A DNA stretch of 64,000 nt from Sorex araneus (Eukaryota; Chordata; Mammalia; Eulipotyphla; Soricidae): contig NC_073304.1 of NCBI RefSeq assembly GCF_027595985.1, positions 143,384,969 to 143,448,968 of the forward strand, given 5' to 3'. The notes under the pieces were generated by a model. The model was not told where the DNA came from. It saw only the letters and a list, made by a program, of their open reading frames with translations, and searched no databases. A program made the position numbers and the translations under genes. Position 1 is the stretch's first letter; every line of letters begins with the position of its first letter. This document shows positions 1 to 10,050 of the stretch, piece by piece.

Positions 1-228
1 TTCATTGTGTGAGTGTGAGATATGGTGCTGCCCAGACCCTGAAGTACTGGGGATTACTCAGGCCACGCTGAAAGTTTGAGGGGCAGCCAGTGTAACACCT
101 AGTGCTTGGAGACCTTCAGGACTTCAGGATCTGATGATGCCTGATATCATGACAGACATGGTACAGGACCAGCCGTAGTTAAGAATGTCCCTTAACTCCT
201 GTACTTTATCTCTGGTCCCAAAAAAGAG
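1..228. other. Unassigned sequence, possibly SINE-derived
   Basis: No coding signal. The words around 20-70 (a 'ggggattactcaggccac' block) faintly recall the body of the local SINE, but the match is too weak to give an orientation or limits. Confidence 0.3.
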
Positions 229-425
229 TGTATTTTATTAAACACTTACTTCGGCCCAAGCATTGAGAAGGTCTGAGAAGGTCCTTTATGTATATCATTT
301 TACATAATGCTAACAATGCCTTCAAAATTAGGTAATGCAAATTATTATCTTTATTTTAAAGATTAAGAAAGTGAAGTTTAAGGAGTTTTCACACAGATTC
401 AATAGTCAGAGGACAGGGGCCTAAA
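229..425 (-). repeat. MIR-family ancient SINE, reverse
   Basis: The block reads like the reverse complement of a MIR 3' half: 'ttattaaacacttact', then a 'tttatgtatatcatttta' stretch, then the 'attattatctttattttaaag' segment and a 'gaaagtgaagtttaagg' segment, in the order known from MIR. MIRs are tRNA-derived SINEs that stopped moving before placental mammals diversified, so this marks old orthologous DNA. Limits are approximate and divergence is high. Confidence 0.65.
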
Positions 426-429
426 TCTT

Positions 430-625
430 CCCTCTTCCTTGGGACTTGGGGCACTTATGCTAAAAGCATTTAATCTCCTGGAGTTTCATTTTCTGCCTGT
501 TTAAAACAGAACTCACAATAGAAAGTATACTTAGTTTGTCTCGAAGATAAAATCAGACATAAAGCACGGGTTTAGCCCGTCACTAGTAGATACTTTTGCT
601 TTAATTATTGCATTAGTAGTGTTAG
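430..625 (+). repeat. MIR-family ancient SINE, forward
   Basis: Forward MIR-like order is visible: 'catttaatctcctggagttt' (MIR: acttaacctctctgagcctcag), 'cattttctgcctgtttaaaa' (cctcatctgtaaaatg), 'aaagcacgggtttagcccg', then 'tagtagatac' and a T-rich end. It lies tail to tail with the reverse MIR just upstream. Assignment is from memory of the MIR consensus. Confidence 0.6.
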
Positions 626-709
626 TTACAGAGAAGAGGCATTTCTATGCAGGTTCTTTTGATCTCCAAAGCAGTGCTCTTGGATCTTACATCATGACAT
701 ATAATTCTG

Positions 710-725
710 GGAAAAGAGCAGTAGC
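710..725. repeat. Target-site duplication, left (pair at 944-959)
   Basis: The 16-bp word 'ggaaaagagcagtagc' is present exactly at both edges of the SINE. Confidence 0.9.
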
Positions 726-943
726 ACTGCACTGTCACTGTCATCCCATTGTTCATCAATTTGCTCGAGCGGACATCAGTCTCCATTGTGAGACTTGTTA
801 CTGTTTTTGGCATATTGAATATGCCACAGATAGCTTGCCAGGATACTCTCGGTACCTTGCCGGGCTCTCCGAGAGGGACGAAGGAATCGAACCCAGGTCA
901 GGCACGTGCAAGGCGCCTGCTCACTGTGCTACACTCCAGTTCA
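726..943 (-). mobile_element. RTE-tailed tRNA SINE, reverse, with 16-bp TSD
   Basis: Read on the minus strand it has a tRNA-like head with a B-box-like 'gggttcgattcc'-type word, two 'ggcaagctacc'-type words, the 'atatgccaaaaacagtaaca' block, and a 3' end like the end of the RTE LINE at 61.1 kb (gttactgg...gctcgagcaaat...atgaacaatgggatgacagtg). It is flanked by perfect direct repeats 'ggaaaagagcagtagc' at 710-725 and 944-959, which define a clean retroposition event. Confidence 0.9.
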
Positions 944-1244
944 GGAAAAGAGCAGTAGCTGTAGAAATCCTGGAGAATGTTTGCTTACTCCAGAGGAGCT
1001 TTCTGGTTTTTCTTTTTCATTCCATTTCCTTTTAATTTTTTGCTTTACACCGTTTTCTTTCTCTGACCCATTTTGCTAATGACAATGAGGGTCACTATGT
1101 GGACTGCAAACATTCAGGATTAAATAAACCACAGATTCACGGGTCATTTTAGTGCTTTCCAGTGTAAGGATGAAGTTAAAGAAGTGTAACACAAAAACTC
1201 ACGTCACTTCAAATTTTCTTAGAAAAGTGTTGCATTTTAAATGC

Positions 1245-1361
1245 ACTCCTCCTCCTCCTTTTCCTTTTTCCTCCTCTTCCTCCTCCTCCTCCTCCTCCTC
1301 CTCCTCCTCCTCCTCCTCCTCCTCCTCCTCCTCCTCCTCTTCCTCCTCCTCCTCCTCCCCC
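1245..1361. repeat. (TCC)n / (GAG)n microsatellite
   Basis: More than 30 near-perfect CCT/TCC units. It gives artificial poly-Ser and poly-Leu open frames in all phases of this strand. It sits at the A-tail side of the old reverse SINE that follows, so it probably grew from that tail. Confidence 0.95.
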
Positions 1362-1384
1362 TTACCCTTTTATCTTCTTTTTTC

Positions 1385-1540
1385 TTCTTCCCAAACCCAG
1401 AAGTGTTCCGGACTTACTTTTGGCTCTGTGCTCTGGGACCACTCCTTGTGATACTTATGGAACATGTGTGATTTGGGGATGGAACACGGGTCAGTTCCAC
1501 ACAAGGCAAGCATCTTACCTAAAATGCCCTCCACAGTGTA
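1385..1540 (-). mobile_element. A-tailed tRNA SINE, reverse, old copy
   Basis: Diverged copy: 'cttacttttggctctgtgct', 'gggaccactccttgtg', then 'aacacgggtcag' and 'caaggcaagcatcttaccta' follow the order of the better preserved SINEs (for example 45700-45898). Confidence 0.7.
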
Positions 1541-2640
1541 TTTTTTTCTTACTGTTAGAAAACTACTAGATTTCAGGCAGGTTTAGGCTGAATCTTGAGA
1601 TTTGGTGGGATGAAGTCCAAGGCCATGTAAAAGGTGGGCTGGCCAGCTCTTATCACAGTTAGTTCTCCATACATTAAATCCTTATCTCCTCTACTGCATA
1701 AATTATAGTCAATGTCTCAACTAGATCCATTGTACTCTATATGTCTTGGGGGTTTTGAGGTCCTATGTCAAGAGAGGGTTTATTGCTTGGATTTGTGAAA
1801 TACAAAGAAAAAACATTTAGCTTGATTTCCTAATGACTCTGGTCTCACTACAAAATGAGGAATTATACACTTAGAACAAGATACAGAGGGTGAGTGAACT
1901 GGTATTTCTAACTATTCTGAATTCATGGTTACAGGATCACTGGCATGTTGGGGATAGGTGAACAAGGTAGGAAATGATATTAAGATATATACTCTACCTT
2001 TGCTGAGTAGCTTTTAATAGGTTATAGGCAGATCGTTGGCTGAATTGGTTCCACCAGAGTGTTCATGGAGAAGTTAATAATTACCTAACTCCAGTGGATT
2101 GAGCTTTTCGGGGGATCTTTGGGGGAGGGAAAAGGTATCATGGCTGATATCACAATAAAGCAAATGATAAGGTCTGGGCAATTACAGCAGTGGAGGCAGA
2201 GCAAATTACACCCAGACTCAATCACAAAATTGTCATCTAGATTATGGTTGTCAAATTTTAACCGGTGTGATGTTGCTGTTGGGGAGAGAAACAACTCATC
2301 ATAAATCTCAGTGATTCTTTGACAGTTTTCAATTTCAATGGGAAGCATCATAAAAGTGAATTTGATAAAATTTCCCTTTTCTCTTGTCAATTTAGAGATT
2401 ATCTAAGAATTTGTTAGAATTTTTTGTTGGGATTAAGGTTTAAAATAATTTGATAACGAACATGTGATGAGGATTTCATTTAGAAGAAATGGCCAAGGCA
2501 TTTTGCCCCTCACGGAGAAAATGAGATGACACTTGTTTAGTTTCTTCTAAAGAGTATACAATCAATCAATCAATCAATCATTTAACAAATGATTATTGAA
2601 ATTATTTTTTAAAACTTGGACTACATGTTTACTTCATGTA
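1541..2640. other. Unique sequence, nothing recognised
   Basis: Unremarkable AT-rich DNA with a short (AATC)5 run near 2561-2580. No repeat family, exon or RNA gene was recognised. Confidence 0.5.
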
Positions 2641-2649
2641 TTACTTTAC

Positions 2650-3000
2650 TAATATGTAGAAACAAATATCCTAAAATGGCTTAAACAATAGAAATTTATT
2701 GCTCATGATACTGGAGACTGAAAGTCTACAGTGAAGGTGGCATTGATACTGCTTCTGTTTGAGGGCAAGAAAGGAAGAATTTTGCTCCCTCCACTCTCTC
2801 TTTTTGTCTTCTCTCAGCACTGCATTCTCTAATAATGTTTCTAAATTTACCCTTTTTTAAAAAATAAAGACATTGGTTATTTGGGATTAGGGTCCTTACT
2901 AATGACCACATTTTAACTTGACCATCTCTGAAAATCTGTCCAAGGAGGCAATATTTTGAGGCACTGAGGTTTAAAATCCCACAGTATTTTTAGGAGGACA
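2650..3000 (-). repeat. Ancient LTR-like interspersed repeat, class uncertain
   Basis: The succession 'ggcttaaacaatagaaattt', 'attgctcatgatactgga', 'agtctacagtgaagg', a pyrimidine-rich middle, 'gacattggttatttgggatt', 'actaatgaccacattttaac' and 'gaggcactgaggttt' follows a very common ancient mammalian repeat. I associate it with MaLR/ERVL-type LTRs but cannot name the subfamily. Confidence 0.45.
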
Positions 3001-3860
3001 TAATCACATCTGTAACACTTAGGACAAGCTCAAGGCAGGAGTAATGGAAACTATGGAAGATCCCCAAACTCTAAGTCCTTCCTTAGGATGCTAAAATTTA
3101 GTCTAATCCAGTGCCTGCCTATATGTATAAAGGTCTTGGTTTGCTGTTTGAGCATCTAACACTTAAAGACTATGAGATAAAACGGATGAACATAATAATT
3201 TGGAAAGATAACTCCATCAGGAAAATGGATATATGTAAGCAGTCGATTCTTGATCAATATGGGGTCAGGAACACTAGCATCCTCATTGTCGAAAATCCAT
3301 CTACAACTTTGATTCCCTCCAAATGTATTTTCCAAAAAGTCTGCTGCAATGAGACACCCTACCAATAGCATAAGCAGCAAATGAACCATAATTTGTATAG
3401 GTAACATTTTATTATCACAATGAAGGACACTAGAATTTTTTTTAAGAAACATGAGGAAGAGAAGATAGTAATGTACTCTATTTTGCTGTTGACATATTTG
3501 AGCCATAAGTTCCTGGCATTTGTTTATAAGAAAACCCAAGTCTAAGTGGACCTGCTCAGTTTTACACCTGTGCTGTTGAATGGTTTTAAATAGTTTAGGA
3601 AAACACAGGTTTCCTGGGGTTGGTCTGTCTGCTGATGGAACAACTGCACATTTTGTATGTTTTAACTTGACCTGCTATCTTTCTGTCACATCATTTTATT
3701 CCTCCACAACTTAAAAAATTGCAGCATCTAGCTATGTTTCTGAAAGACATCTAATTCTCACTGAATTAATAAGAGATTTTAGACTTTTTAAATAACTGCC
3801 AGTGAATATTAAGATGTAATTATAATGCTTGATCTTGACAGGACTCATGACTTTTAGGAG
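3001..3860. other. Unique sequence, nothing recognised
   Basis: No repeat family or coding signal seen. An 85-codon and a 127-codon open frame overlap on opposite strands here, with no recognisable protein features. Confidence 0.5.
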
Positions 3861-3864
3861 CTCA

Positions 3865-3970
3865 TGCAAGCACAGCCTCATTCCTGTAATCCTCTTACCA
3901 TCACTTGTACCTGAGTTGTAAGTATCATCCCTTACATGACATGACAAAGAGGCAGGGAGGGACCTAGTGT
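3865..3970 (-). repeat. Possible MIR fragment, reverse
   Basis: The words 'tgtaatcctcttaccatcac', 'ttgtaagtatcatccctta' and 'gacaaagaggcagggaggg' loosely follow the reverse MIR core (atcctcacaac...taggtactattat...cagatgaggaaactgaggc). Confidence 0.4.
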
Positions 3971-4705
3971 CCCTTTGTTATGTCTTTTATTTAGTGGAGT
4001 TCTCTGTTTAGTCATATTGTCTCTAAAGCAATCCCAACGCTCTATTCTAGCATTCCCAGTTGCTGTTTGTATTCTCTGGCTGGTATCCGAGGCAGGAGCA
4101 GTTCTGGATGAATTGAGAAGAAAAACGACAAGACTTCTGTTATAATGCTCTGTTTATTGTTGGATCAATATGATCGATGTCCACCTGTCAGATCTGTAAC
4201 ATTATCTGGGAACCAGCAGATGGAGCTGTTACAGATAGCATTCAGAGGTTTGTTTATTCTCCTGAGCACGTGCTTCCATTCTGGGGGAAATACCACTTCA
4301 TTGTTAGAGCAGAGTTGTTTGTAGCCAGATGTTGAGCACACCTTTTCTCTTGGTCTGAGTCTATAGAATTAGAAGGTCATTTAGACGGAGGGCCAGAGTT
4401 TTTAGGTGGCAAGGTTGGTGATAATTGTCTACCTCTTCCCAAAAGACTCATTGTGGCAGGAATGGTTGATTGCAATGTCCAGAGAGAAAATTAGAGAGGC
4501 TGCTTTCTGGGAACTCTATCCTTTAGAATCACAGACATGTTTACATGTGGCCAACTGGAGGGGGGAAGGGGCTCTGGTTGAGAATGATTTATTTTGTATA
4601 CGTAGCACAAATATTGAAACTTCAAAAGATTGCATATGCAGAATGTGCTTTGACATTTGCAGAGGCCATTTGTTCTGGTAAGCATCCATTACCATTCCTC
4701 CCATT
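3971..4705. other. Unique sequence, nothing recognised
   Basis: No repeats or coding signal beyond short chance open frames. Confidence 0.45.
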
Positions 4706-4718
4706 AAAAAACACAGAA

Positions 4719-4985
4719 TTTTTTTTTTAATTTAATAGTTTATTTTTAATTAGTGAGTCAACGTGAGGGTACAGTTACAGATTTATACATTTTTGTGCTC
4801 ATGTTTCTCCCTTACAAAGTTTGATAACCCATCCCTTCACCAGTGCCCATTCTCTACCAAAAGTAAACCCAACATCCCTCTCCCCCCTCCCCAGTCCCGT
4901 CTCCCCCCACCCCACACTGCCACTATGGCAGGGTATTCCCTTTTGTTCTCTCTTTCTGATTAGGTGTTGTCGTTTGCAATAAAGG
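4719..4985 (-). mobile_element. 5'-truncated L1 3' end, reverse, with 11-bp TSD
   Basis: On the minus strand this is the last ~260 bp of the shrew-type L1: a C/G-biased 3' UTR stretch, 'ggtgaagggatgggttatc', 'gtacc ctcacgttgac' and an A-rich tail (T-run at 4719-4728). 'aaaacacagaa' occurs at 4708-4718 and 4986-4996, giving an 11-bp TSD. The same 3' end recurs at 31892 and elsewhere. Confidence 0.88.
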
Positions 4986-5044
4986 AAAACACAGAAATTT
5001 TTTACTTGTTCTATTAGGGGTAGAAGTGAGTAGCTCTTTTATGT

Positions 5045-5245
5045 TCTATTTCTAGAACATATTTGTCAAAGTTCTTTCAAAATGATCATACTATACTATA
5101 TTAATGTATAGAATACTAATAGTATAATATTATATTATACTATATTATAGTATACTATATTATACTAATAGTATTTGGGCATTGTATACATTGTAATTGG
5201 GCAGTTAAAGAATTTTCAGTTCAATTCCCATGAGTTATTATGTGG
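5045..5245. repeat. Local direct repeat, copy 1 (copy 2 at 6515-6625)
   Basis: 'atttctagaacatat' + 'gtcaaagttctttcaaa' and, further on, 'aattgggcagttaaagaa' + 'aattcccatgagttat' are shared in the same order with 6515-6625. Copy 1 carries an extra ~75-bp TATAC/TATTA-rich tract (5085-5170) between the shared blocks. Confidence 0.8.
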
Positions 5246-5562
5246 TTTTAGGAGACAGATGTGTAATGTTAGACTGTGTTCTACTACTTGAGAGAAAACA
5301 AACTTGATTTTCTTCAGGGTGTGAAAAAAGTAGATTTAAAAAAATCTTTGATCTGAGCAAGTTTATCCTTTTGATGACCTACTACTACCTTTTTCTTAGA
5401 GGTAGCCTGTTAAAAATGGAGCAGTGTTCTGGTTGATTCACTTCTGGTCAAATTAAGTTCCACTGGAGCCACAACTATTTAGAATATCACTTCTCAAATT
5501 ATTTTGGAGGAAAATGCATTTATGTATATTTGCATTTATATATGTATATGTATATATTATAA

Positions 5563-5815
5563 ATCACTGTCACTGTATCACTGTCATCCCATTGTTCATC
5601 AATTTTCTTGAGCAGGCACCAGTAACGTCTCCATTGTGAGACTTGTTGTTACTATTTTTGGCATATCGAATACACCACAGGTAGCTTTCCAGGCTCTGGC
5701 GTGTGGGCAAGATACTCTCAGTAGATTGCTGGGCTCTCTGAGAGGGGTGAAGGGATCGAACCTGGTTGGCCACATGCAAGGCAAACGCCCTAACCACTGT
5801 ACTATCACCCTATTT
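5563..5815 (-). mobile_element. RTE-tailed tRNA SINE, reverse
   Basis: Nearly full-length copy. From the right: tRNA-like head (5815 back to ~5745, with 'gatcgaacctggttggccac'), the 'gggctctctgagagggg' body, paired 'ggcaagctacc'-like words, 'ttggcatatcgaatac', and an RTE-like 3' end at 5563-5640. It abuts an oppositely oriented SINE (5818-6016), so the two form an inverted pair. Confidence 0.88.
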
Positions 5816-5817
5816 AT

Positions 5818-6016
5818 GGCAGAGCCTGGCAAGCTACCTGTAGCGTACTTGATATGCCAAAAACAGTAACAATGACGGTCCTCATTCCCCTGACCCTGAA
5901 AGAGCCCCCAGTATGCCATCGGACTACACTAGTTTGCGACAGGGATGAATGGAGACATTACTGGCGCCTGCTCGAGCAAATCAATGAACAATGGGATAAC
6001 AGTGATACAGTGATAT
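5818..6016 (+). mobile_element. RTE-tailed SINE, forward, long-tail form, head missing
   Basis: It starts in the SINE body ('ggcagagcctggcaagctac') and keeps a segment missing from the common copies: 'catcggactacactagtttg' followed by 'cgacagggatgaatggagac', then 'ttactggcgcctgctcgagc', ending in 'acagtgatacagtgata'. This aligns with the RTE LINE end at ~61,055-61,180. The tRNA head is absent. Confidence 0.85.
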
Positions 6017-6044
6017 ATTCAAATATATTATATATTTATATAAA

Positions 6045-6200
6045 TTTTATATTTTTTGGGGGGATATACCCAGCAGTGCTCCGTGCTATTCCTGGCTCTG
6101 CACTCAGGGATCACTCCTGGCAGAACTTGAGAGACCATATGTGGTCCCAGTGATCAAACTCAGGTCAGCTGCGTGCAAGGCAAGTGTCCTACTATCATTT
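6045..6200 (-). mobile_element. A-tailed tRNA SINE, reverse, old copy
   Basis: 'cccagcagtgctccgtgc', 'attcctggctctgcactcag', 'gatcactcctggcag', 'gtgcaaggcaagtgtcct' follow the standard order. Diverged, with no clear TSD. Confidence 0.78.
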
Positions 6201-6204
6201 AGAT

Positions 6205-6800
6205 TTTAAAATGTATTACAACATTTGTCCTAACATATGGAAGTAAATTACTTGAAGGAAGATGATTTTCTAAATGCATTTTAAACCTGATTTGCATACC
6301 ACTTGGCTACATTTACACATAAGTAATATACACATATTTACAATATTATATCTATGATATTTTATCACATAATTTAATGTGCACACTATGTCACCTTTAT
6401 TTACTAATATATCTTGAAGTGCTTTGTATGTCTGTCAGTCACTCTAAATTTACTTAACTTACCTCCTATGATAGACATATCACTCCCAGACTTCCAATTA
6501 TATCTAGCCTCTGGAAATATTTCTAGAACATATATGTCAAAGTTCTTTCAAAGTGATTTTACCATACTAATATAATTGGGCAGTTAAAGAAGTTCCAATT
6601 AAATTCCCATGAGTTATAAAAAAATCTTTGGCTATACCACTGTTTAAGCTAATTGAAGATTATTTATTTAGAGTTATTTATAGAAAAAAGGATTTCTGGG
6701 TTCAAAAACTTCCTCTAACTTGAAAAAAAAACACCCATATTGTCAACCTTGGCCATTTTTCTCTCATCCACTTACCTGTCAGTAGTGTAACTTCCAGATA
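6205..6800. repeat. AT-rich unique DNA containing direct-repeat copy 2 (6515-6625)
   Basis: The segment at 6515-6625 repeats 5045-5245 without the AT microsatellite and with scattered differences. The rest shows nothing recognisable. Confidence 0.7.
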
Positions 6801-6811
6801 AAGTGAACCAC

Positions 6812-6955
6812 TTTTCTTGGAGAGCCACACCCAGCAAATCTTGGGAACTGCTTTCGATTCAGTGGTCAAGGGTCACTCCTGGAAGTGCTCAGGGGACCAT
6901 GTCTCCCTCATGCAAACTCACACTCCAGTCCTTTGAGCTATATCTCCGACTCCAA
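6812..6955 (-). mobile_element. A-tailed tRNA SINE, reverse, old copy
   Basis: 'gccacacccagcaaatctt', 'gggtcactcctggaagtgct' and 'caggggaccatgtctccctc' keep the family order. The head is diverged. Confidence 0.72.
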
Positions 6956-6959
6956 GAAA

Positions 6960-7950
6960 GTGGACTTTGTAGGAAGAATAAAATCGCCAAGATTTGAAGC
7001 ACCAATTTGTAACATATGAAAAAAAAAATCTCTGCTCTCCTTAACTGCCAGACACACGTTGCTCTCTCTTCATTGCAGGCACTTATTAACCACAACCATT
7101 AAGCACTTATTAACTACAGATTGTTGCTTGGTACATTTGCAGGTGAGGAAGGTTGTTGTTATCCACATTCTGTATCTCCTGGCACTTGCCTTATGACAGC
7201 CAATCCTACCATATATATGCTGGGTGAATAACAACAACCATTTTTTGAGGATCTTAGGAAAATACGATGGACAGAGATTCTAGCAGGCTTGAGCTCAGGT
7301 GAGCGAGTCAGCCAGAGTGGGATATCCTCTGGACCCAGGGAACACAGAGCCACTATGCAAGTGGGGAGTCGGACCAGGCTCACTGAAGAAAGCCAGGAAT
7401 GGTGAAACTGAAGAAGTGTTTGTTTGAAAGCAGGAATCTTGGAAAATGCTACTGTAGAAAGAATCAGATTGGATAGGAAGTATCAATAAAACAAATAAAA
7501 AACCAGCAAGAGGTAAAGGGAGTGAATACCAGGAGACAGAAGGGCAATTCCATGGTAGGTGTGATCTGAGATCAATATAGTCTGTTTGTTCACTTATCCT
7601 TAAAACCAAATGCTGCTCTCAAGGGTCACTTATTGGCTGATTTCTCAGCTGGGAAGAGCTATCATTTGTATTATGCAGTACAGTGTATGTGTGAGAGAGA
7701 GAGTTTCACCTTCACACAATTTCCTGAAGGATTATTTTGATGCAATATTTGTGAGTAATTTGGGATAAAAACACTGTAGAGCCAAAACAGATAAAAAAAC
7801 TGTTTGAAATGCTAACTTTATACGCAGTCCCAGCTGTCTTCCAAAATCTGTGCATATGAATAAAGCACCTTCTTCATCTACAACTTAACAGGTGCACGAT
7901 GACCTTCCTTTATCCTATATAAAAATATGGCTTCACAATTTTATATAAAA
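6960..7950. other. Unique sequence, nothing recognised
   Basis: A short run of GA dinucleotides near 7695. No recognised repeat or coding signal. Confidence 0.45.
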
Positions 7951-7965
7951 TATAGATATACTGTA

Positions 7966-8209
7966 CTGGAGCAATAACACAGCTGGTAGGGTATTTGCCT
8001 TGCCCGCAGCCAACCCGGATTCGATTCCTCTGCCCCTCTCGGAGAGCCCGGCAAGCTACTGAGAGTATCTTGCCCACATGCCAGAGTCTGGCAAGCTACC
8101 TGTGGTGTATTCGATATGCTAAAAACAGTAACAACAAGTCTCACAATAGAGATGTTACTGGTGCCTGCTTGAGAAAATCGATCAGCAATGAGATGACAGT
8201 GATACAGTG
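7966..8209 (+). mobile_element. RTE-tailed tRNA SINE, full length, with 14-bp TSD
   Basis: Good reference copy. The tRNA-like head (7966-8035) has an A-box-like 'ataacacagctggtaggg' word and a B-box-like 'gattcgattcc' word. Then come the body with 'gagagcccggcaagctac' and 'tctggcaagctacc', the 'atgctaaaaacagtaacaac' block, and the RTE-like end 'gatgttactggtgcctgc'...'gacagtgatacagtgat'. 'atagatatactgta' at 7952-7965 and 8210-8223 is a perfect TSD. No A-tail is present, as expected for a SINE using an RTE-type 3' end. Confidence 0.93.
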
Positions 8210-8229
8210 ATAGATATACTGTAGAGTAG

Positions 8230-8783
8230 GGGAAAAGTTAATGTGGTTTTTTTAAACAGTAAGGCATGTCATCTGTCAGATTTTAAGTTGACTGCTTGTT
8301 TAAAATTTGACCATATTATACTAGGCTTCATAGTTTTCTTTTCTTAAAATAGGCTTCATAGTTTTTCTTTTCCTTACTGCAAACTGATTTTCCTCATCTT
8401 TTCCATCTGGAATGTTAAGTGGGATACCTGCACTTCTTACCTTTAATAACCACATAATAATTAAAATGCCTATTTTCTCCATTTTAAAATGAGGATTAAT
8501 GCATGTTCTATGAACTTCACATTTCTTTACTTCAAATTTCTTTTTTCCAGAGACCACATGCTTAGCCTTGGGTTGACTGTATATCTCTCCAGCTCCTTGA
8601 ATTATTTTTGAAGTTTACCACATTTTTACTCTCATTTCTAATGTCATGAGGGTGGGGATCTCTCTGAAGTACACCAGGACCTAAGGGTATTTCTTCAGTA
8701 CGTAGATCCTCTCATAATAGCTGTCACCATCACTGGCCAAATCAGAACTTACCTGGACTTGCTGGTGAAAATGTTGTTTGTTC
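8230..8783. other. Unique sequence, nothing recognised
   Basis: Short local duplication of a 'aggcttcatagtttttctttt'-like word near 8323 and 8351. Otherwise nothing recognised. Confidence 0.4.
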
Positions 8784-8829
8784 TATATAAAATATATATA
8801 TATATGTATATATATAGATAGATAGATAG
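8784..8829. repeat. (TA)n(TAGA)n microsatellite
   Basis: Alternating TA units followed by four TAGA units. Confidence 0.9.
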
Positions 8830-9495
8830 GCAGGGTAACATATTCCAAATGGCACATAAAAATCTCCCTGATGGTCTAGTGGATAGTGTTTAGCTCTCTC
8901 TCTCCCAAAATGGCACATAATCACACCTGTGTACCTGGCACAAAACCATACTCTCTAGTCACTCAGAAGACACTTTTGATGCTGAAAACCAAATAGAAGC
9001 TGACTATAACCCTCCCAGCCCCCTCTTACTCAGTAAGTGAGCAGAAACACAGAACATACACATCTGTGCGGGACAGATGGTGCTTTGGTGCTGTTATTAT
9101 TTTAACGTCCTGCTGAATGACACACTGAACTGTCAAGTATAGTGGGTAGACTATTGCAGTTAAACAGGGGATTGTGCCTTCCAAGAAAGATTTCATCATC
9201 TTGGTGGAGTCAAGTATGACTCTTCTTTACAGAGAAAATGTGGACAACTGAGATACATCAGAAGCAATTATTTATGTATTGACCCTTAATAGATAATTTT
9301 CAGCGATTTGCCATCAGCACTGCACTGGGCTTCCCGTTAGGAGTTTCCTGCTTGCCCTAAGGAGGACAGTTACTGCTTGTCCCAGAACTTAAATATCTGT
9401 TGCTGTTGGTATTCAGAACTGTCATTTGAATACATAAAGGCTATATATATGAATATATGTGTATGTGTAGATAGGTATGTGAATATATAAATATA
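8830..9495. other. Unique sequence, nothing recognised
   Basis: No recognised family or coding signal. Confidence 0.4.
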
Positions 9496-9498
9496 AGA

Positions 9499-9699
9499 CT
9501 GGAGCGTGGCCGACCCAGGTTCGATTCCTCCATCCCTCTTGGAGAGCCTGGCAAGCTACCGAGAGTATCCCGCCTGCATGACAAGCTACCCGTGGCGTAT
9601 TCAATATGCCAAAACAATAACAAGTTTCACAATGGAGACGTAACTGGTGTCCGCTCGAGCAAATCGATGAACAACAGGACAACAGTGCTAAAGTGCTAT
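9499..9699 (+). mobile_element. RTE-tailed tRNA SINE with internal deletions
   Basis: The head is shortened: 'ctggagc' runs straight into 'gtggccgacccaggttcgat', so the A-box half is missing. One of the two inter-element 'gcagagcctgg' segments is also lost ('cctgcatgacaagctacccg'). The end 'ttaactggtgtccgctcgag'-type sequence is clear. Both deletions join at short repeated words. Confidence 0.85.
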
Positions 9700-9751
9700 A
9701 CATATATAAAATACATACATATATATGCACATATATGTGTTTGATTTGTTT

Positions 9752-9912
9752 GTTTGCCACACTCTGTAGTGCTCAGGAATTACTCCTGGCTCTGTACTCA
9801 AGGGTCACTCCTGTTGAGGTCAGGGCACCATATGGAATGTTGGTGATCAAACCTGGGTTAGACAATTATAAAACAAGTGATGTACCCCTATACTATCACT
9901 TCGGTCCCAAGG
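9752..9912 (-). mobile_element. A-tailed tRNA SINE, reverse
   Basis: 'gtagtgctcaggaattactc', 'ctggctctgtactcaagggt', 'caccatatggaatgttgg' and 'ctatactatcacttcggtcc' run in the family order. Confidence 0.82.
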
Positions 9913-9924
9913 CTGCATATATTT

Positions 9925-10050
9925 TTGAAGTAAAGAAATTTCATTAAAAGGGACAGAAAAGAAAACATACTCAAGAGAGAATGTGGGCTTCTCTAGAGGA
10001 GAATAGAGAGTCCCATACAGTAAGAGAAAGAAATTACATACCCCAAGACT
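9925..10050 (-). repeat. Fragment related to the LTR-like block at 44.7 kb
   Basis: 'actcaagagagaatgtgggc' followed by 'ttctctagaggagaatagag' echoes 'actcaagagagagcacaggc' and 'ttccccaaagatgagg' at ~44,828, and 'ttcaagagagaacactggct' at ~45,974. This suggests one dispersed family, probably an ERV LTR end. Confidence 0.45.

Noticed and set aside
726..943. Functional tRNA gene from the tRNA-like box
   Set aside because: The tRNA-like part is the head of a SINE. It lacks an intact acceptor stem, and dozens of similar heads occur across the window.
1152..1471. Poly-Ser / poly-Leu open frames
   Set aside because: Produced by the (TCC)n microsatellite, which is open in all three plus-strand frames. 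No gene context.
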